From contig CM074130.1 in NCBI GenBank assembly GCA_037178625.1, positions 4,402,001-4,466,000 of the forward strand: 64,000 nucleotides of DNA. Direction: 5' to 3'. Both the position numbers and the translations under genes were made by a program. Origin of the DNA: Skeletonema tropicum. Lineage: Eukaryota; Bacillariophyta; Thalassiosirophyceae; Thalassiosirales; Thalassiosiraceae. The notes beneath the pieces were generated by a model that was not told the DNA's origin, did not search any database, and saw only the letters and a list, made by a program, of their open reading frames with translations. This document shows, piece after piece, positions 33,663-44,653 of the stretch. Position 1 is the first letter of the stretch; every line of letters begins with the position of its first letter.

Positions 33663-35515
33663 ATGATGCGTAACCTTCTCTTAGCAGTGTTGGTTTTGTC
33701 AACCACTCCATTATCGGATGCATTCCTCACGCCTTCTTCAAGAACCTCTAGAAGTGTCGTTACGCTAACTTCCTCTGGAAACGATGAGCCAATATTTTAC
33801 GATGACTTTGGTGACGGAGACTTTGGAGGTAGCAGTACCGACAGCAGCAGCAACAGTGGCAGCATGCTGAGCTCCCTCTCCTCACGCATAAGCGAAACAA
33901 AGAATCTAGAAGCCTCCTACGACGCCAAGCTAGCACGGAATTGGCGCAGGGGGAACTGGTCCGTACGGGGATTTGGATTGGAAAAAACTTCTTCTGTTGT
34001 GACGGGTAGTAAATCATCATCATCATCTGCCATTGTCTCAGTTGTTGCGGCACCGACGTCATCCGCCTCAGAGGATATTTCACTACCGCAAGATAAGGCA
34101 CTTGCCAGAAGATCGCAAGGTGGCGGTGGGGAGATCGGATGGATCAATATTTATTATTCAATTGGGGTCGGAATATTTGACGAGTTTTGTGTCAGTGTCA
34201 ACAACAAAGAAGAAGAATTCAGAAGGAGCTGAATCTAAGAGTAGTAGTGAATGGATGAGTTCAGTGGATGTGGAAGATAGGAGTAACAATGATCGTCCAA
34301 AAACAAAATTTGAAAATGAAGATATGTTCAGTGATAACGAGAACACTGCATCACAACAACAACAACAGCAACAACAACAGGGGAAGCAACAACCATTTCA
34401 AATCATACATCAATTCCAAGCAACCGAAACCGAAGAACCAATCCACAGCTTGGTCTATCATGATACCATTGAAGGAATACAATTGATTTGCACCGCTGCG
34501 GGGGATTCAGGAGCAATCAAAATATGGTCTCTGGACACAACCGAATCAAGATCTCATGGGGAAGAGTTGGTGGCTTCCCTAACCAGTGATCATTCCTCAA
34601 GGATTATAGCATTAAAAGCAATGGTCCTACCTTCTCACAATAATGCTATTGCAAGAGATGATGATGATGAGCGCAATGTACTCTTCTCGGCTTCGGCAGA
34701 TGGGACTGTGGCACTGCATGATTTAGATAAGAAGGGGGAATTGATCGTTTCATGTCAGTGTATTATTGACCAGGATGAAAGATTATGGTCAAGAAGTTAC
34801 CTGTGCAGATGTGTCTAATCCATCATCATGGGATAATGGAGGGTGTGATGAGAATGATCGAGACATTATCTTTTTGGGTACTTCTTCTGGATATGTTGTG
34901 GGGTATGTGGTAGAAGAGCTCATGACAGCAGCAGCAGTTGCAGCAAATGCCGCAAATACGAGTGATGAGGTATGTCCACAACCCAACATTCAATTTCGTG
35001 CTCATGGTAAGGATAGTGGTGCCGGAGAGGCAGTCACAGCTATTCGATGTGGTGGGCATGGAACTATCCCCAATACCACAGTGGGCACATCACGAATGTC
35101 CTCCAAGATACTGTTAACTGGTGGAGAAGATGGGACAGTGAAACAGTGGGAGATACTTGGACAACAGTCCACGTTTGGCATACGGTTGGAGCATTGGCCG
35201 AGAATGTCATCACAACGAATGAAACGAAGGCATCATCTCTTCAAGGGACATGATGGTGCGGTCACGTCGATATCCCAACAAAGCAAATATGACTCTTCCA
35301 AGTTTCTTACCAGTGGGAATGATGGATCGATACGAGTATGGAGTGCAACCGATGGCGAGGAGCTTTTCACTATGGATGGCTTTACATCGTTTGTATCCAG
35401 TCTAGCTTGCCTTGGTCGAGATTTGCTTGTGACAGATGGTTCTGGACAGTACGTTTGTGTCCATGACTTTAGTATTGATGATGATTTGGACTCTCAGTAC
35501 GATTTGGAGTGGTGA
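33663..35515 (+). CDS. WD40-repeat protein with plastid-type leader
   Basis: MMRNLLLAVLVLSTTPLSDAF|LTPS is a signal peptide with an ASAF-like cleavage site, and a Ser/Thr-rich stretch follows, so import into the complex plastid is likely. WD repeats: RKVAVGRSDGSIFIIQL, GDSGAIKIWSLD, FSASADGTVALHDLD, IIFLGTSSGYVVGYV, LLTGGEDGTVKQWEIL, FLTSGNDGSIRVWSAT and LLVTDGSGQYVCVHDF, enough for one seven-bladed propeller. A polyglutamine stretch sits between blades 1 and 2. Two one-base surpluses (GGGG near 34128 and AA near 34787) break the frame. A scaffold role is inferred; no specific family is recognised. It ends 118 bp from the convergent phosphatase-kinase gene. Confidence 0.68.
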
Positions 35516-35633
35516 GACGGCATTGATATGCATAACAACAATTGTGCAAACAACTCAAAAACAATAAACGCTGCAGCAACTTTTACATTATGATATTGGC
35601 AAATGATCGATGCACCTCATTGCATCATAGATA

Positions 35634-38475
35634 TCATGTGTCCAATTGTTCCACGGAGGACTGTTTCTTCAGTAATGCATAGAACCATTCTGCCAACTTT
35701 TTGACGTGCTGCTGTAACTTGGCCTTTGCTTCGTCATCCAAGCCATTTTTGTTGGATGTAGAGTAAAAATTCTCCATAAGAAGACTGCGTAGCATTTCTT
35801 TCCCATCTTCTTCCTTTGCATGCCAGATCTCACTCCTCTTGTTTGAGACAAAACTTTTCCCACGACCTTTCCCCAGCATCAATTGTTCAATGACAGAAGG
35901 AAGCAAAATGTTCAAATCTACATCAAGGCATGGCCGTTGTGGGGGAGTTGGCCTCGGAGACAAAGACGATCCATTCGTCGTGAAATCAATAGCGGGGTAA
36001 TCAATTGATCCTTGAGCGTTTCCATCTATATCGATCAGCCTGACTTGCCTATAATCGCGAGATACTAAAACATTGTTCAGATGATTGAAGTCAAATGCTT
36101 GAACTCCCATCAGAGTCAAGTCACGGAATGCATTCAGCAAACTAACAAGAAACACCTTGACGGCGGTTATTGTGAGTTCAGATTGAAGCTTCTTTATCGC
36201 ACGACGCTTCTCCTCTTCCTCAACGGTGCCTGGAATTGCAATATACTCTTCCATGAACTCGCGCATAGTGTACGTTGAAAATTCTTCCTCGTATTTGCTC
36301 AATAACATAAGCTCGAACTTGTACTCATTTTGGTTGTATGCATTTGTTGACAAGCCGAGACCAAGCCCATAGAAGTACAGAACCCTTTTGTCAGAGTTTA
36401 AGAGGTTGGCTAGGCGTAATCGCTTCGCAAGTCCAGCTTCAGATGAGTTTTGAAGGAACGACAGCATTTTTGCCAATGAGAATGGCCTTTTAACAGCAGC
36501 ATCCCACTCTTCAGTTGTGTCCTCCACTGTTCTACCACCATCAGACACGGTATTGTTCTGAACAGTCACGCTCCCTGAATTTTCAAGACCAATGTTGACT
36601 CGAGTCCAGTTCTCATCTCTATGCGCACCATCCGGCTTAGTATGGCTCAGCTGAACTCGGTGCACTATCGCATTCTCGCCCATTCCAAGGATGTCACCCT
36701 CACCCCCAAAGCAGAATTGTTGAAGCGTGTTTGCCGACTTTGACATCATCATGAAAGCTCGCTTATCACGAGGGTCTTCGGCAAAACTAAAGACAGTTGG
36801 AACTGATGATGCAAGCGCTTCTCCTGTTACAAAATCCCATGCACGCAAATGAGTACTTTTTAACGTGTTTTCCAGCAATGTGCTGGGGGCTCCTAGACGT
36901 TCTTCGTGGCAAAATGTCCATGGTATTTGATTTGGGCTAAGAGCAGGATCTTCTTCATCGTCATCCATCGCCTCTTCATTATTATCAGTTGACATTTTGG
37001 ATGAGAGTTCACTCGTTAACCTAACTACAGAAAAGATCACAAGCGCAAATCGACATTTTTCATTCCACACCACATGAGGCAAGCCGTTGATCAGTCGTGT
37101 TGTTAGACCAAACATTGATTTGATGCGCTTCAGCTGTACTTTCAACTCGACAGCTTCAACCTCCAACGGAATATCATACATGTCATCATACCCAAACATC
37201 GCCATGACGACCCACGCCTTGGCAACTTTGCAAGGGTGCACATCGCGAGATAATAAGTTGTCGTTGGCATGTTGAATCAAACACTGCTTCAGTTCCGGGA
37301 TCGTACTCTCCCTTGGAATCCTCTTGAAAAGAACGACAGAAGATGATGAAGAAAGAGTGTGAGCAACTGGTGTTAATGAGCAGAGTGTACCACAGAAGCA
37401 CGACACATGAAGCACGACACATGTAGGGACAAACCACTCACCACCTCCATAGTGCAAAGTCCAGGAATTAACAGTTCTATCTCAACTTTAGTCCCAGCTA
37501 ATACGTCATATTCACTTTTAGAGCGAGCAACATGCTTTGATACCGGTCTATCAGTGATGGACGTTAGTTTTGTCGTAAACCCATTCACATCCTCAGCAAT
37601 GCGAATCCTCTTTGCTTGCTGCAGCGCCTTCAAGCTTTTATTCGCTTGTTCAAACAGAGTCCAGTGAGATTGAAATTGATTTCGAATGGCTGCACCTTTC
37701 GTTTTCAGATTGTGCAAGATTGTTTCCAACTCTACAATCTGTCTTTGGAAACCAATATTTTCTAAGACGAAAGGTCGTTTATCCGCACAGTGCTTCAGAC
37801 ATTCCTCTAAAGGCTTTCCATGAAGAATCATTGTTGCAACTGCAAGCGCTGCAGATCGATTTTGTCCGGCGACACAAAAGAATAGTATGTTACATGGTCG
37901 ATTTCTGGCTGTTGTTGTTGTTGTTTCTGCTGATGTATTATCTTGCTTTGCTGTACGTTGTTGTTGTTGTGCATTCGAATTGTTATTATTTTGACATCGT
38001 ATATCACAGAATAGTTCACTTGCAACTTCAAGATGTTGACTACAAACGTAGCTCATCTCTTCATTGACACCATTATTATTTTCATCATTTGCAATAATTT
38101 TCTTCCTTTCGTGAAGTATCGGATAATCATAACTGTCACGTCTACAATTTGTAAATGCATATCGAATACCGCAGTCTTTCAATTCATCCACTGGAAGTCT
38201 AGCTATGCCACCACTAGGCACAATTGAGAACGGCTGCAACGTTCATTGATTGTAATAGCGAAATATTGGATGCATGCCGGGCACTTCCAATAATGATACC
38301 GCCTACTCCACGTGAGATGTCAGGATCATTTGGCTCATGAAATGGAATAAGCGCTGGTAGATTGTCGTCCCACGGCTGTGTAGGTATTGGACGAGCTACA
38401 TGCCTTGCGTATCAGTTCAATACGAGATTCAAGATCCTGTTCGTTGAATAGATGATTATGATCTGCTGCCATCAT
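35634..38475 (-). CDS. Dual-specificity phosphatase fused to kinase-like domain
   Basis: From ATG 38475 (MMAADHNHLF) the N-terminal half reads as a DSP: GGIIIGSARHASNISLLQSM, VAAVLNC, and the P-loop CVAGQNRSA near residue 200 (C-x5-R, with Cys and Arg kept), followed by VATMILHGKPLEECL. Surplus bases near 38405 and 38222 break this part. An intron at 37323-37441 (GTGAGT...pyrimidine-rich...CAAG) joins in phase to the second half. There, GGEGDILGMGENAIVHRV resembles a glycine loop, FDFNHLNNVLV a catalytic loop with D and N kept, and LIDIDG replaces DFG, so it may be an atypical or inactive kinase. Phosphatase and kinase-like modules in one protein suggest a self-contained signalling switch. 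No clear substrate. Confidence 0.62.
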
Positions 38476-38907
38476 AATATTATCTGCGGCCGTTATTCGC
38501 GATCACAGCTCAATAAAGATGCAATGATACTATCTGCTGCATCTCTGCGACCATACATGATACTTATTCGCCCCTTGCCTTGCTCGCAGCTCCGTTAGTA
38601 CATACCTCTCTTATATTGTTTTGACACCGGTGTCATGTGTCATCTTCAGCCTTTTAAATTTTTGATGTCGGTAATGAAATCACCAACAATAGAGATAGAG
38701 ACTTTACAAGAGGCGCTCTTTTTCAACCCTTTCCGGGTGATATATATAACAGAAATTTTAAAGTACGTCTGGTGGGCCCTCAAGAGGCGACATTATCTAC
38801 GCTAAGTGATAACGAACATGTGCTGCAGTAGCTATTATTTCCCAGATCGCACCCCAACAGGAGGTCACCTCCATCCATCCACTCGCTCAATTCAATGCGA
38901 TAGAAAT
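38476..38907. other. Intergenic
   Basis: 5' flank of the phosphatase-kinase gene. No gene or repeat is seen except short AT-rich stretches. Confidence 0.4.
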
Positions 38908-39085
38908 TAGCGAGGAATTTTGGCGAGGAATTTTGGCGAGGAATTTTGGCGAGGAATTTTGGCGAGGAATTTTGGCGAGGAATTTTGGCGAGGAATTTTA
39001 GCGAGGAATTTTGGCGAGGAATTTTAGCGAGGAATTTTGGCGAGGAATTTTGGCGAGGAATTTTAGCGAGGAATTTTAGCGAGGG
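38908..39085. repeat. 13-bp minisatellite, about 13 copies
   Basis: Unit GGCGAGGAATTTT (some copies AGCGAGGAATTTT), head to tail. Because 13 is not a multiple of 3, all frames stay open, producing a false repetitive open frame (period SPKFLAKIPRQNS) on the minus strand. It lies about 190 bp from the hAT element. Confidence 0.92.
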
Positions 39086-39274
39086 AAATTCTATTAGTAT
39101 GCAGTAGGTAAGCATGGCATGGCGGGCGGCGGCTGCAAGCTGCAAGATCCCGATAGTCCTAGTGTATACGAACTAAATACGTATCTTTCGACATCGGAGA
39201 CTAGTTCCTGCAGTCAAAAATAAAATATCCAAGCTATCACTGCGCCGCCAGCAATACATACTTAGATAGCTCGA

Positions 39275-39282
39275 TGACAATA
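39275..39282. repeat. 8-bp target site duplication, left
   Basis: TGACAATA directly before the left terminal repeat; an exact copy follows the right terminal repeat at 42523-42530. Eight bases is the hAT target duplication length. Confidence 0.93.
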
Positions 39283-39300
39283 TAGCGTAATGGAATTTCA
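39283..39300 (+). repeat. hAT left terminal inverted repeat
   Basis: TAGCGTAATGGAATTTCA, identical in reverse complement to the right end. Confidence 0.93.
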
Positions 39301-39758
39301 AAAGGGTGAAATTTCACTACTGCAACTTTCGTGAAATTTACAGGGTGAAAGTTGCACCAATTTTGGCCAACAATGAAATTTCACAAAAATTCTGGCGCGA
39401 ACGGATGGTACTGAACCAACACGTAGCACAAAAATAACCTAAGACCCTTCATTCCACCAACCACCAAACCCCAAAGAACACCACGCACCATCCAGATGAT
39501 GAGTTTGTCAACTCAGCGGAGAGTAACTCTTCACCAAAATGCTGGCGACTAACAATGCAGTATTACTTATTCCTTCGTAGTAATTCAGCTTACATGCGTG
39601 TTCCTGCATTGGCATGTACCAGATGATTTTGGGCGCGGATGGCTCTTATTTTGGGTGCGGGTATGTGCACAAATCAACTTTTTGTTCACTCTGCCGTCTA
39701 CCACGCTGTCATAGTTTGCCTGGCAATAACAACAACAATTCAATAATCTTCAACAATA

Positions 39759-42371
39759 ATGCTTTTGACATGCGCCGCCAACGCCCTTTGTGGCATGAAG
39801 AACTCCCCCCTCAACAACCCGGCTGATCATCAGTGCATGATGTGTGAAGGACCAATTCATGGTGCCCTTTGCGGTAAACTCTACTGTGAGGAAATTGTGG
39901 GCAACCCATCCTACAAAAACCCTGCAGGGGATCTTAATGATCATGCAAAAACACTTGCCAACTCCCATACCGCTCTCATGTGTCTTCACTGTGTCCAACA
40001 CAAGCTCACCGCTGCGGCCCCAACTGCCGATGCTGCCGTCGCTGCTGTCGATCCACCTGCCGTCGCTGCAGTCGATCCACCCGCAGCACCACCTGCTGCT
40101 GTGCCTTTTGCAGCAGCTCCGGATGCCAAAAAGCAACGAGACTCAACGCTCTATTCCCAATACGAAATCACGCCCCAACCCAATGGCAAGTTACGTATTG
40201 TATGCAAGCACTGTCCTAAGTACAACAAGTTGCTAGCGACATTTAATGCAACAAGAGCTAGAAAACATTCTCTCCACGAATGTGAAGGGTTGACATGCCC
40301 TCACACAAGGAGACAAATCGAAGGAGGGGCTCAAGCGAATAAGAAACAAGCAACGTATCTTGCACTTCAATCCAACCCAAGTGAAACTGTTGCTGCCATG
40401 CGTAGTAATCATGGCCCCGTTGCGGTGATTGATCTACTATCCAACTCTGGGGACGTTAGTGATGTCACCAAATCCACCTCCACATCCGTTCCCCCTCGCA
40501 AGAAAACAAAGCGTGTACCATCTGCACAAACTACTATGGAGCACACGTATGGTAAGAGCATGAACCAGGCATCTGCTGACATTGTACTCATGCACGAGGT
40601 ACGAGCCATTGTCGCTCGTGGCGAGCCATTGAGTCGTCTATTGGATCCTTGGGTGCAAGCAAGCCTACACCAACGATACCCTGCCATCTTGAAGTTCATT
40701 CCAAGTGATGTTGAAACAATCTATGACAAGTATGTCATTAAAATTGATAAACAAACGACATCGGAGTTGAAATCATTTATGGCAAAAATTCCCGGACATG
40801 TAAATGTTGCGATGGATGGAGTCACTGTCTTGGGCAAACAAAAGGTACGTGATTTATGTTCTGTACAATAACTTCATTGCTTTCAATTGTCTCACTACTA
40901 TTTATGTTGCCCTGCTGTATCCTCTTCTGCCTAGATCGTATACACCGTCGCGAAGAGTGACTTCTCACTCTTCCTCGAATGGAAAGATCTTGGAAGCGAT
41001 AAGCATGTTACCGAAGCCGAAATAGAGGATGCTGTGAGGGTTTGTGAAAACGTCATGAAAGAATACAATGCGAAGATTGTGAGCATTCCTGTTGATAATG
41101 CTGCAAGGCATGTTGCGGATCGAGTTGGGAAGGAACTTGAAGAAAAGTATCCAGGGATGAAGGTCATAGTTACACGCGATCCGGCTCATTGCATCGATTT
41201 GCTTATGAAAGACCTAGCCAAGACTTCAGTTATGCAACTTGTCATAAAGTATGCTAGGAAAGTCAGGGACTTCGTGAAGATTGATCGCATTGATTCTTTC
41301 CGACGCAGCGCAGCTCTAGTGGATGAGCTCGTGTTTTACTCCAAAGTTTTCTGCCCCGTGGAGACACGGATGAACCTTCTACATGACGTTGTTGTGAGCG
41401 CTCGCAAGTGTCGTGACTTTCTTCTTGTACTTCCTGGCAAGGCGGAGTATCAAAAGTATCGTAGTGAGCGCACTGCAACAAAGCAAGCTGAGTTGGATGA
41501 GCTGATGGAGCACTTCAAGAAGGAAAATATTTGGAAGATGTTTGATGTTGTTATTGCCTTCACGCTCCCTTTCAAGGAAGCACATTTGGCTTGTTCCCGC
41601 AAGGATATGCCACTTAGTGCTTACCCCCTCTTGGTTCAAGCGCTGCGCAATGATATTAACAAGTGTCTCACTCCCGAGTTTGATGAACTTCTTGGTCAGG
41701 GCTCAAGAGCAGAAGTTGCTGGTATGATCCGTGAACGTTTCAATATGGATGGTGTTGATCCCAGCGGACTGAAGGTTGGTTTACTCGATGAGCATCACTT
41801 GATGTGTTTCCTCTGTGACCCAAACTCTCGTGTGTGGAGGGAGTTGTTCTACCTGCAGACTAACAAGGCTGCGCTCGTAAGGAAGATGATCGAGTGGTAT
41901 GTGCCTTTGGGTGAAGATGGTTCTGATGAGATGCGGAGGAGAGTTAAAAAGGATTTTGAGGACTTTGATACTCAAAACAATGACTGGTTTCATTCTTTTG
42001 ACGTTCCACTTCCATCGCTTCCATCTTTGGAACAGCTGCAACAGAACAACAAGTCTTTTAGTATCAAAAATGTGGTACAGTATGTGGAATCAACTGGTGC
42101 TATTTCTGGTCGCATCACGTGGTTTGAATGTTATGCAGGATCATCTGACTTCTATCGATTGGTTGCTAAGCCTCTAATGTCTATGGGAACTGTCGGATCG
42201 ATGGATTGTGAGCGTAGGGCCAAACCTCTGAAGAACAGCATTCTTGTGAAGGATAGGAATAGGATGAAGGATCCAACTGGTGTTGCACTTCTTCGAGGGA
42301 AGGAAAACCTCCGTCATATCATGGATGCGAAGAAGATGCTTGGAAAGAAGCTTGCTGACAGTCTCTCTTAG
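39759..42371 (+). CDS. hAT-family transposase
   Basis: Exons 39759-40844 and 40935-42371 (intron 40845-40934, GTACGT...CTAG, phase 0) encode 840 residues. The N-terminus has a cysteine-rich segment (CMMCEGPIHGALC) and then a BED-type zinc finger, CKHCPKY...HSLHEC, near residues 147-173. The RNase H-like core follows: VAMDGVT with the first catalytic Asp near the intron, VDNAARH...DPAHCIDLLMKDL with the second, and, at the C-terminus, the hAT dimerization block WFECYAGSSDFYRLVAKPL...CERRAKPLKNSI carrying the catalytic Glu. An Ala/Pro-rich linker with tandem AAVDPPA repeats lies near residues 95-120. There are no frameshifts, unlike many neighbours. It should cut and paste the surrounding element. 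Confidence 0.9.
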
Positions 42372-42504
42372 AGTGATGTGTTGACTGCAGAGTGCAAAAA
42401 GTATTACGACTATCTCAGGATAAGCTAGAGTGAAATTTAATCCCTTGAAATTTCTGAAATTTCTGAAATTTCAACCTGCAATTTTCAACCCCCTCCAAAA
42501 ATGG

Positions 42505-42522
42505 TGAAATTCCATTACGCTA
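42505..42522 (-). repeat. hAT right terminal inverted repeat
   Basis: TGAAATTCCATTACGCTA, exact reverse complement of the left end. Confidence 0.93.
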
Positions 42523-42530
42523 TGACAATA
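42523..42530. repeat. 8-bp target site duplication, right
   Basis: TGACAATA, identical to 39275-39282. Confidence 0.93.
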
Positions 42531-42672
42531 GGTTCCGCTCTCATTTCAGGTCGCTATCCTCCTCATTTATTCATCTTGCTACGGCTTCACATCTCATTAC
42601 CACCACTACATCATCCGATCAACATCATTTTCACCACCGTCATTACTTTCAGCAAGCAGCACAAAAATCACC

Positions 42673-43018
42673 ATGCCAAAAGACGAAGAAGAACCCGTGA
42701 CAAAAAAGCTCAAACGCGACGACGAGCAGCAGAAGAGCAAGACCAAAAGAAGGATCGGCTGATGATATTGCCACTACAGAAGTCATGCACAACTCCGATG
42801 GCGAAGCCTACATCGAACTAGGCTCCTCCAAGAAGCGTTGTACCATCCGCACGTGGAAAAAAAATACACTCGTTGATATTCGTGAGTTCTATGAGAAGAA
42901 TGATTCGTATTTGCCGGGAAAGAAGGGGATTTCGTTGACATTGGAACAGTATGAAGCTTTGAAGGGGGCGATTTTGGATGGGAGTATTGATAAAGAGATC
43001 AAAGCGTTGGGGAACTAA
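42673..43018 (+). CDS. SUB1: Transcriptional coactivator PC4/SUB1
   Basis: The C-terminal 70 residues fit the PC4 single-stranded DNA-binding domain: [51 protein letters not shown]. The short N-terminus ([20 protein letters not shown]) is charged, as in yeast Sub1, and is joined to the domain after removing one surplus G near 42761. About 114 residues in all, a usual family size. PC4 binds melted promoters and aids RNA polymerase II. The hAT element sits just upstream, so the PC4 promoter or 5' UTR has probably been altered. Confidence 0.85.
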
Positions 43019-43463
43019 TAGAAAGAGCAGATCCAATGACTGTGATCATGGGTCCGAACAATTTTCATAGTGAGTGCTAGCTTGTCTACACAAAAATAGA
43101 GTAATAATATTACTAATACTATTCATGACATACACAGATTCTCTATCGTTGGCTTTAACAAGCTAAGCAAGCATCCCCTGTCATTGTTACCGATGCCTTC
43201 CAGAATTTGTCAAGAAGCGATTATTAAAGTAAAGCATTCAACTGTAATTCCAGGCAATGAAAATAGATCACTCCACCAACATATCTGAATGACGGCTTTA
43301 ACGATGCATAGCGTTGTTGCTAGTTGCGCATTGATTGCGTGATTAGAGCTCGATTACGTTACTATGCACACATTTCTGTCGCAACAAACGAAAAGATATT
43401 TTCGGCTCTTCGAAGCAGACTTCTTCATCTTCACATATACGTACTTCATCTCACATTCTTAAA
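43019..43463. other. Convergent intergenic region
   Basis: 3' flanks of PC4 and the C1orf131-like gene. No further feature is recognised. Confidence 0.4.
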
Positions 43464-44148
43464 TTAGGGTCGTTTCACTCTCAACACACCCTTCTTCATA
43501 AAGCCAACATCCGGAGCAGGACCAAACGAACCTGCATCCATAGATCTTCGATTCCCCTTCTTATTCTTTCGACTATTCGACCCGAATACACCTTGGACAA
43601 CTCCAGGCCCAGCCTTTGGTTCATCATCCCCCCTTCGCTTCTTATTCCTTGCCTTTGATGAAGATGATTTATTGTTATTAACTTGATGATGACTCACAAC
43701 TCCACTCTCCTTCAACTCCTTCTTCTGCCGTTCCTCCCTCTTCAACGCCTTCTGTCTCATCCCCACAAGTATCTTTGTTGGTATCTTTTGCCTCTTTTGG
43801 GTACGTCCCGTTAACCATTCATACTCTGCCTTGTCATGAGTCTTTTTCTGTGAGCCTTGGAACCCGGTTGCTCCAAATTTGTGTATTTCTCGGATTGTTT
43901 GTTGGACGTCCAATTCTACTCCTCCGCTAGTAGTAGTTGTGGAATCTATATGTTTTGAAGGTATGCCACCACGTTCTTTTTGGAGTCGTCGTGAGGTAGA
44001 AGCCTCCGACGGTGGCAAAATCTGGGAATGCAGAGGGGCATACTACCACTTGGACTTCTCTCTTGCGTTTCTTTCCGGAATTGTTGGTGGTGGTATCATT
44101 CTTGTTGGATGATGAGCTTCCACTCTTATTGTGGTCTGACTTGGGCAT
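43464..44148 (-). CDS. C1orf131/DUF4602-like nucleolar protein
   Basis: The central block ELDVQQTIREIHKFGATGFQ, followed by KAEYEWLTGR...IPTKILVGMRQKALKREERQKKE, matches the DUF4602 pattern (an EVHKFG-type motif, then a basic helix) of C1orf131-like proteins, which take part in the small-subunit processome. The rest is Lys/Arg/Ser-rich with nuclear-localisation-like KKRKRE and KKRR stretches. The start MPKSDHNKSGSSSS at 44148 joins the main frame after removing one surplus base near 44015; without it translation would start near 44018. About 227 residues. Its divergent neighbour is the YCII gene. Confidence 0.55.
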
Positions 44149-44653
44149 GTTATTGTTGTTCTTTTCTATATATTAAAAGGTAGAGGTTTTGTGAAGTCTG
44201 CGTCTACGGTAATAAGAACCTAAGACTAGGTATTTACTTTGTGCTCATATACAGTGCTGCATAGCAATGAAGTAATAGGGAGCGCTTATCTTCATCATCG
44301 TCACAAAGAAAAAAAGGTTTTGCGGCTGGAAAGCAAGTTATGAGCCCAAAAACGCACCCATCAAAACATCCATCACCGGCGTTATCGGCGTTCAACGAAG
44401 CATAACACCAAGAACCAAGCCGTCCGAACGAATACTTCACTAAACAACAGCGGCGACCTCATTAACAATAAACACCATGCTAAAGGAGACAAGCAAAAGA
44501 AGATTCAGAGGAGTCGCACTTCCTCTAGGCGGCGATATTATCATCGATACTGATACCAGTCAAATAATGCATTTCACTTGCCATCACCAACATCATCATC
44601 ATCATCATCACTACGCCACCCACACCACTACGACATCATCCCTACACTCATTC

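Larger units (their letters stand above)
39283..42522 (+). mobile_element. Complete autonomous hAT DNA transposon (3,240 bp)
   Basis: The element is bounded by perfect 18-bp terminal inverted repeats (TAGCGTAATGGAATTTCA at 39283-39300 and its reverse complement at 42505-42522) and by an 8-bp target duplication TGACAATA on both sides. It carries one transposase gene with an intact frame and one intron. Both ends have clustered GTGAAATTT/GAAATTTC motifs (about 39300-39385 and 42430-42515), like the subterminal transposase-binding repeats of Ac-type elements. Perfect ends, an identical target duplication and an undamaged frame point to a recent insertion. It lies about 140 bp upstream of the PC4 start codon. 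Confidence 0.93.

Noticed and set aside
38780..39145. Repetitive minus-strand open frame with a 13-residue period
   Set aside because: It is the 13-bp minisatellite read in all frames; no leader, domain or start context.
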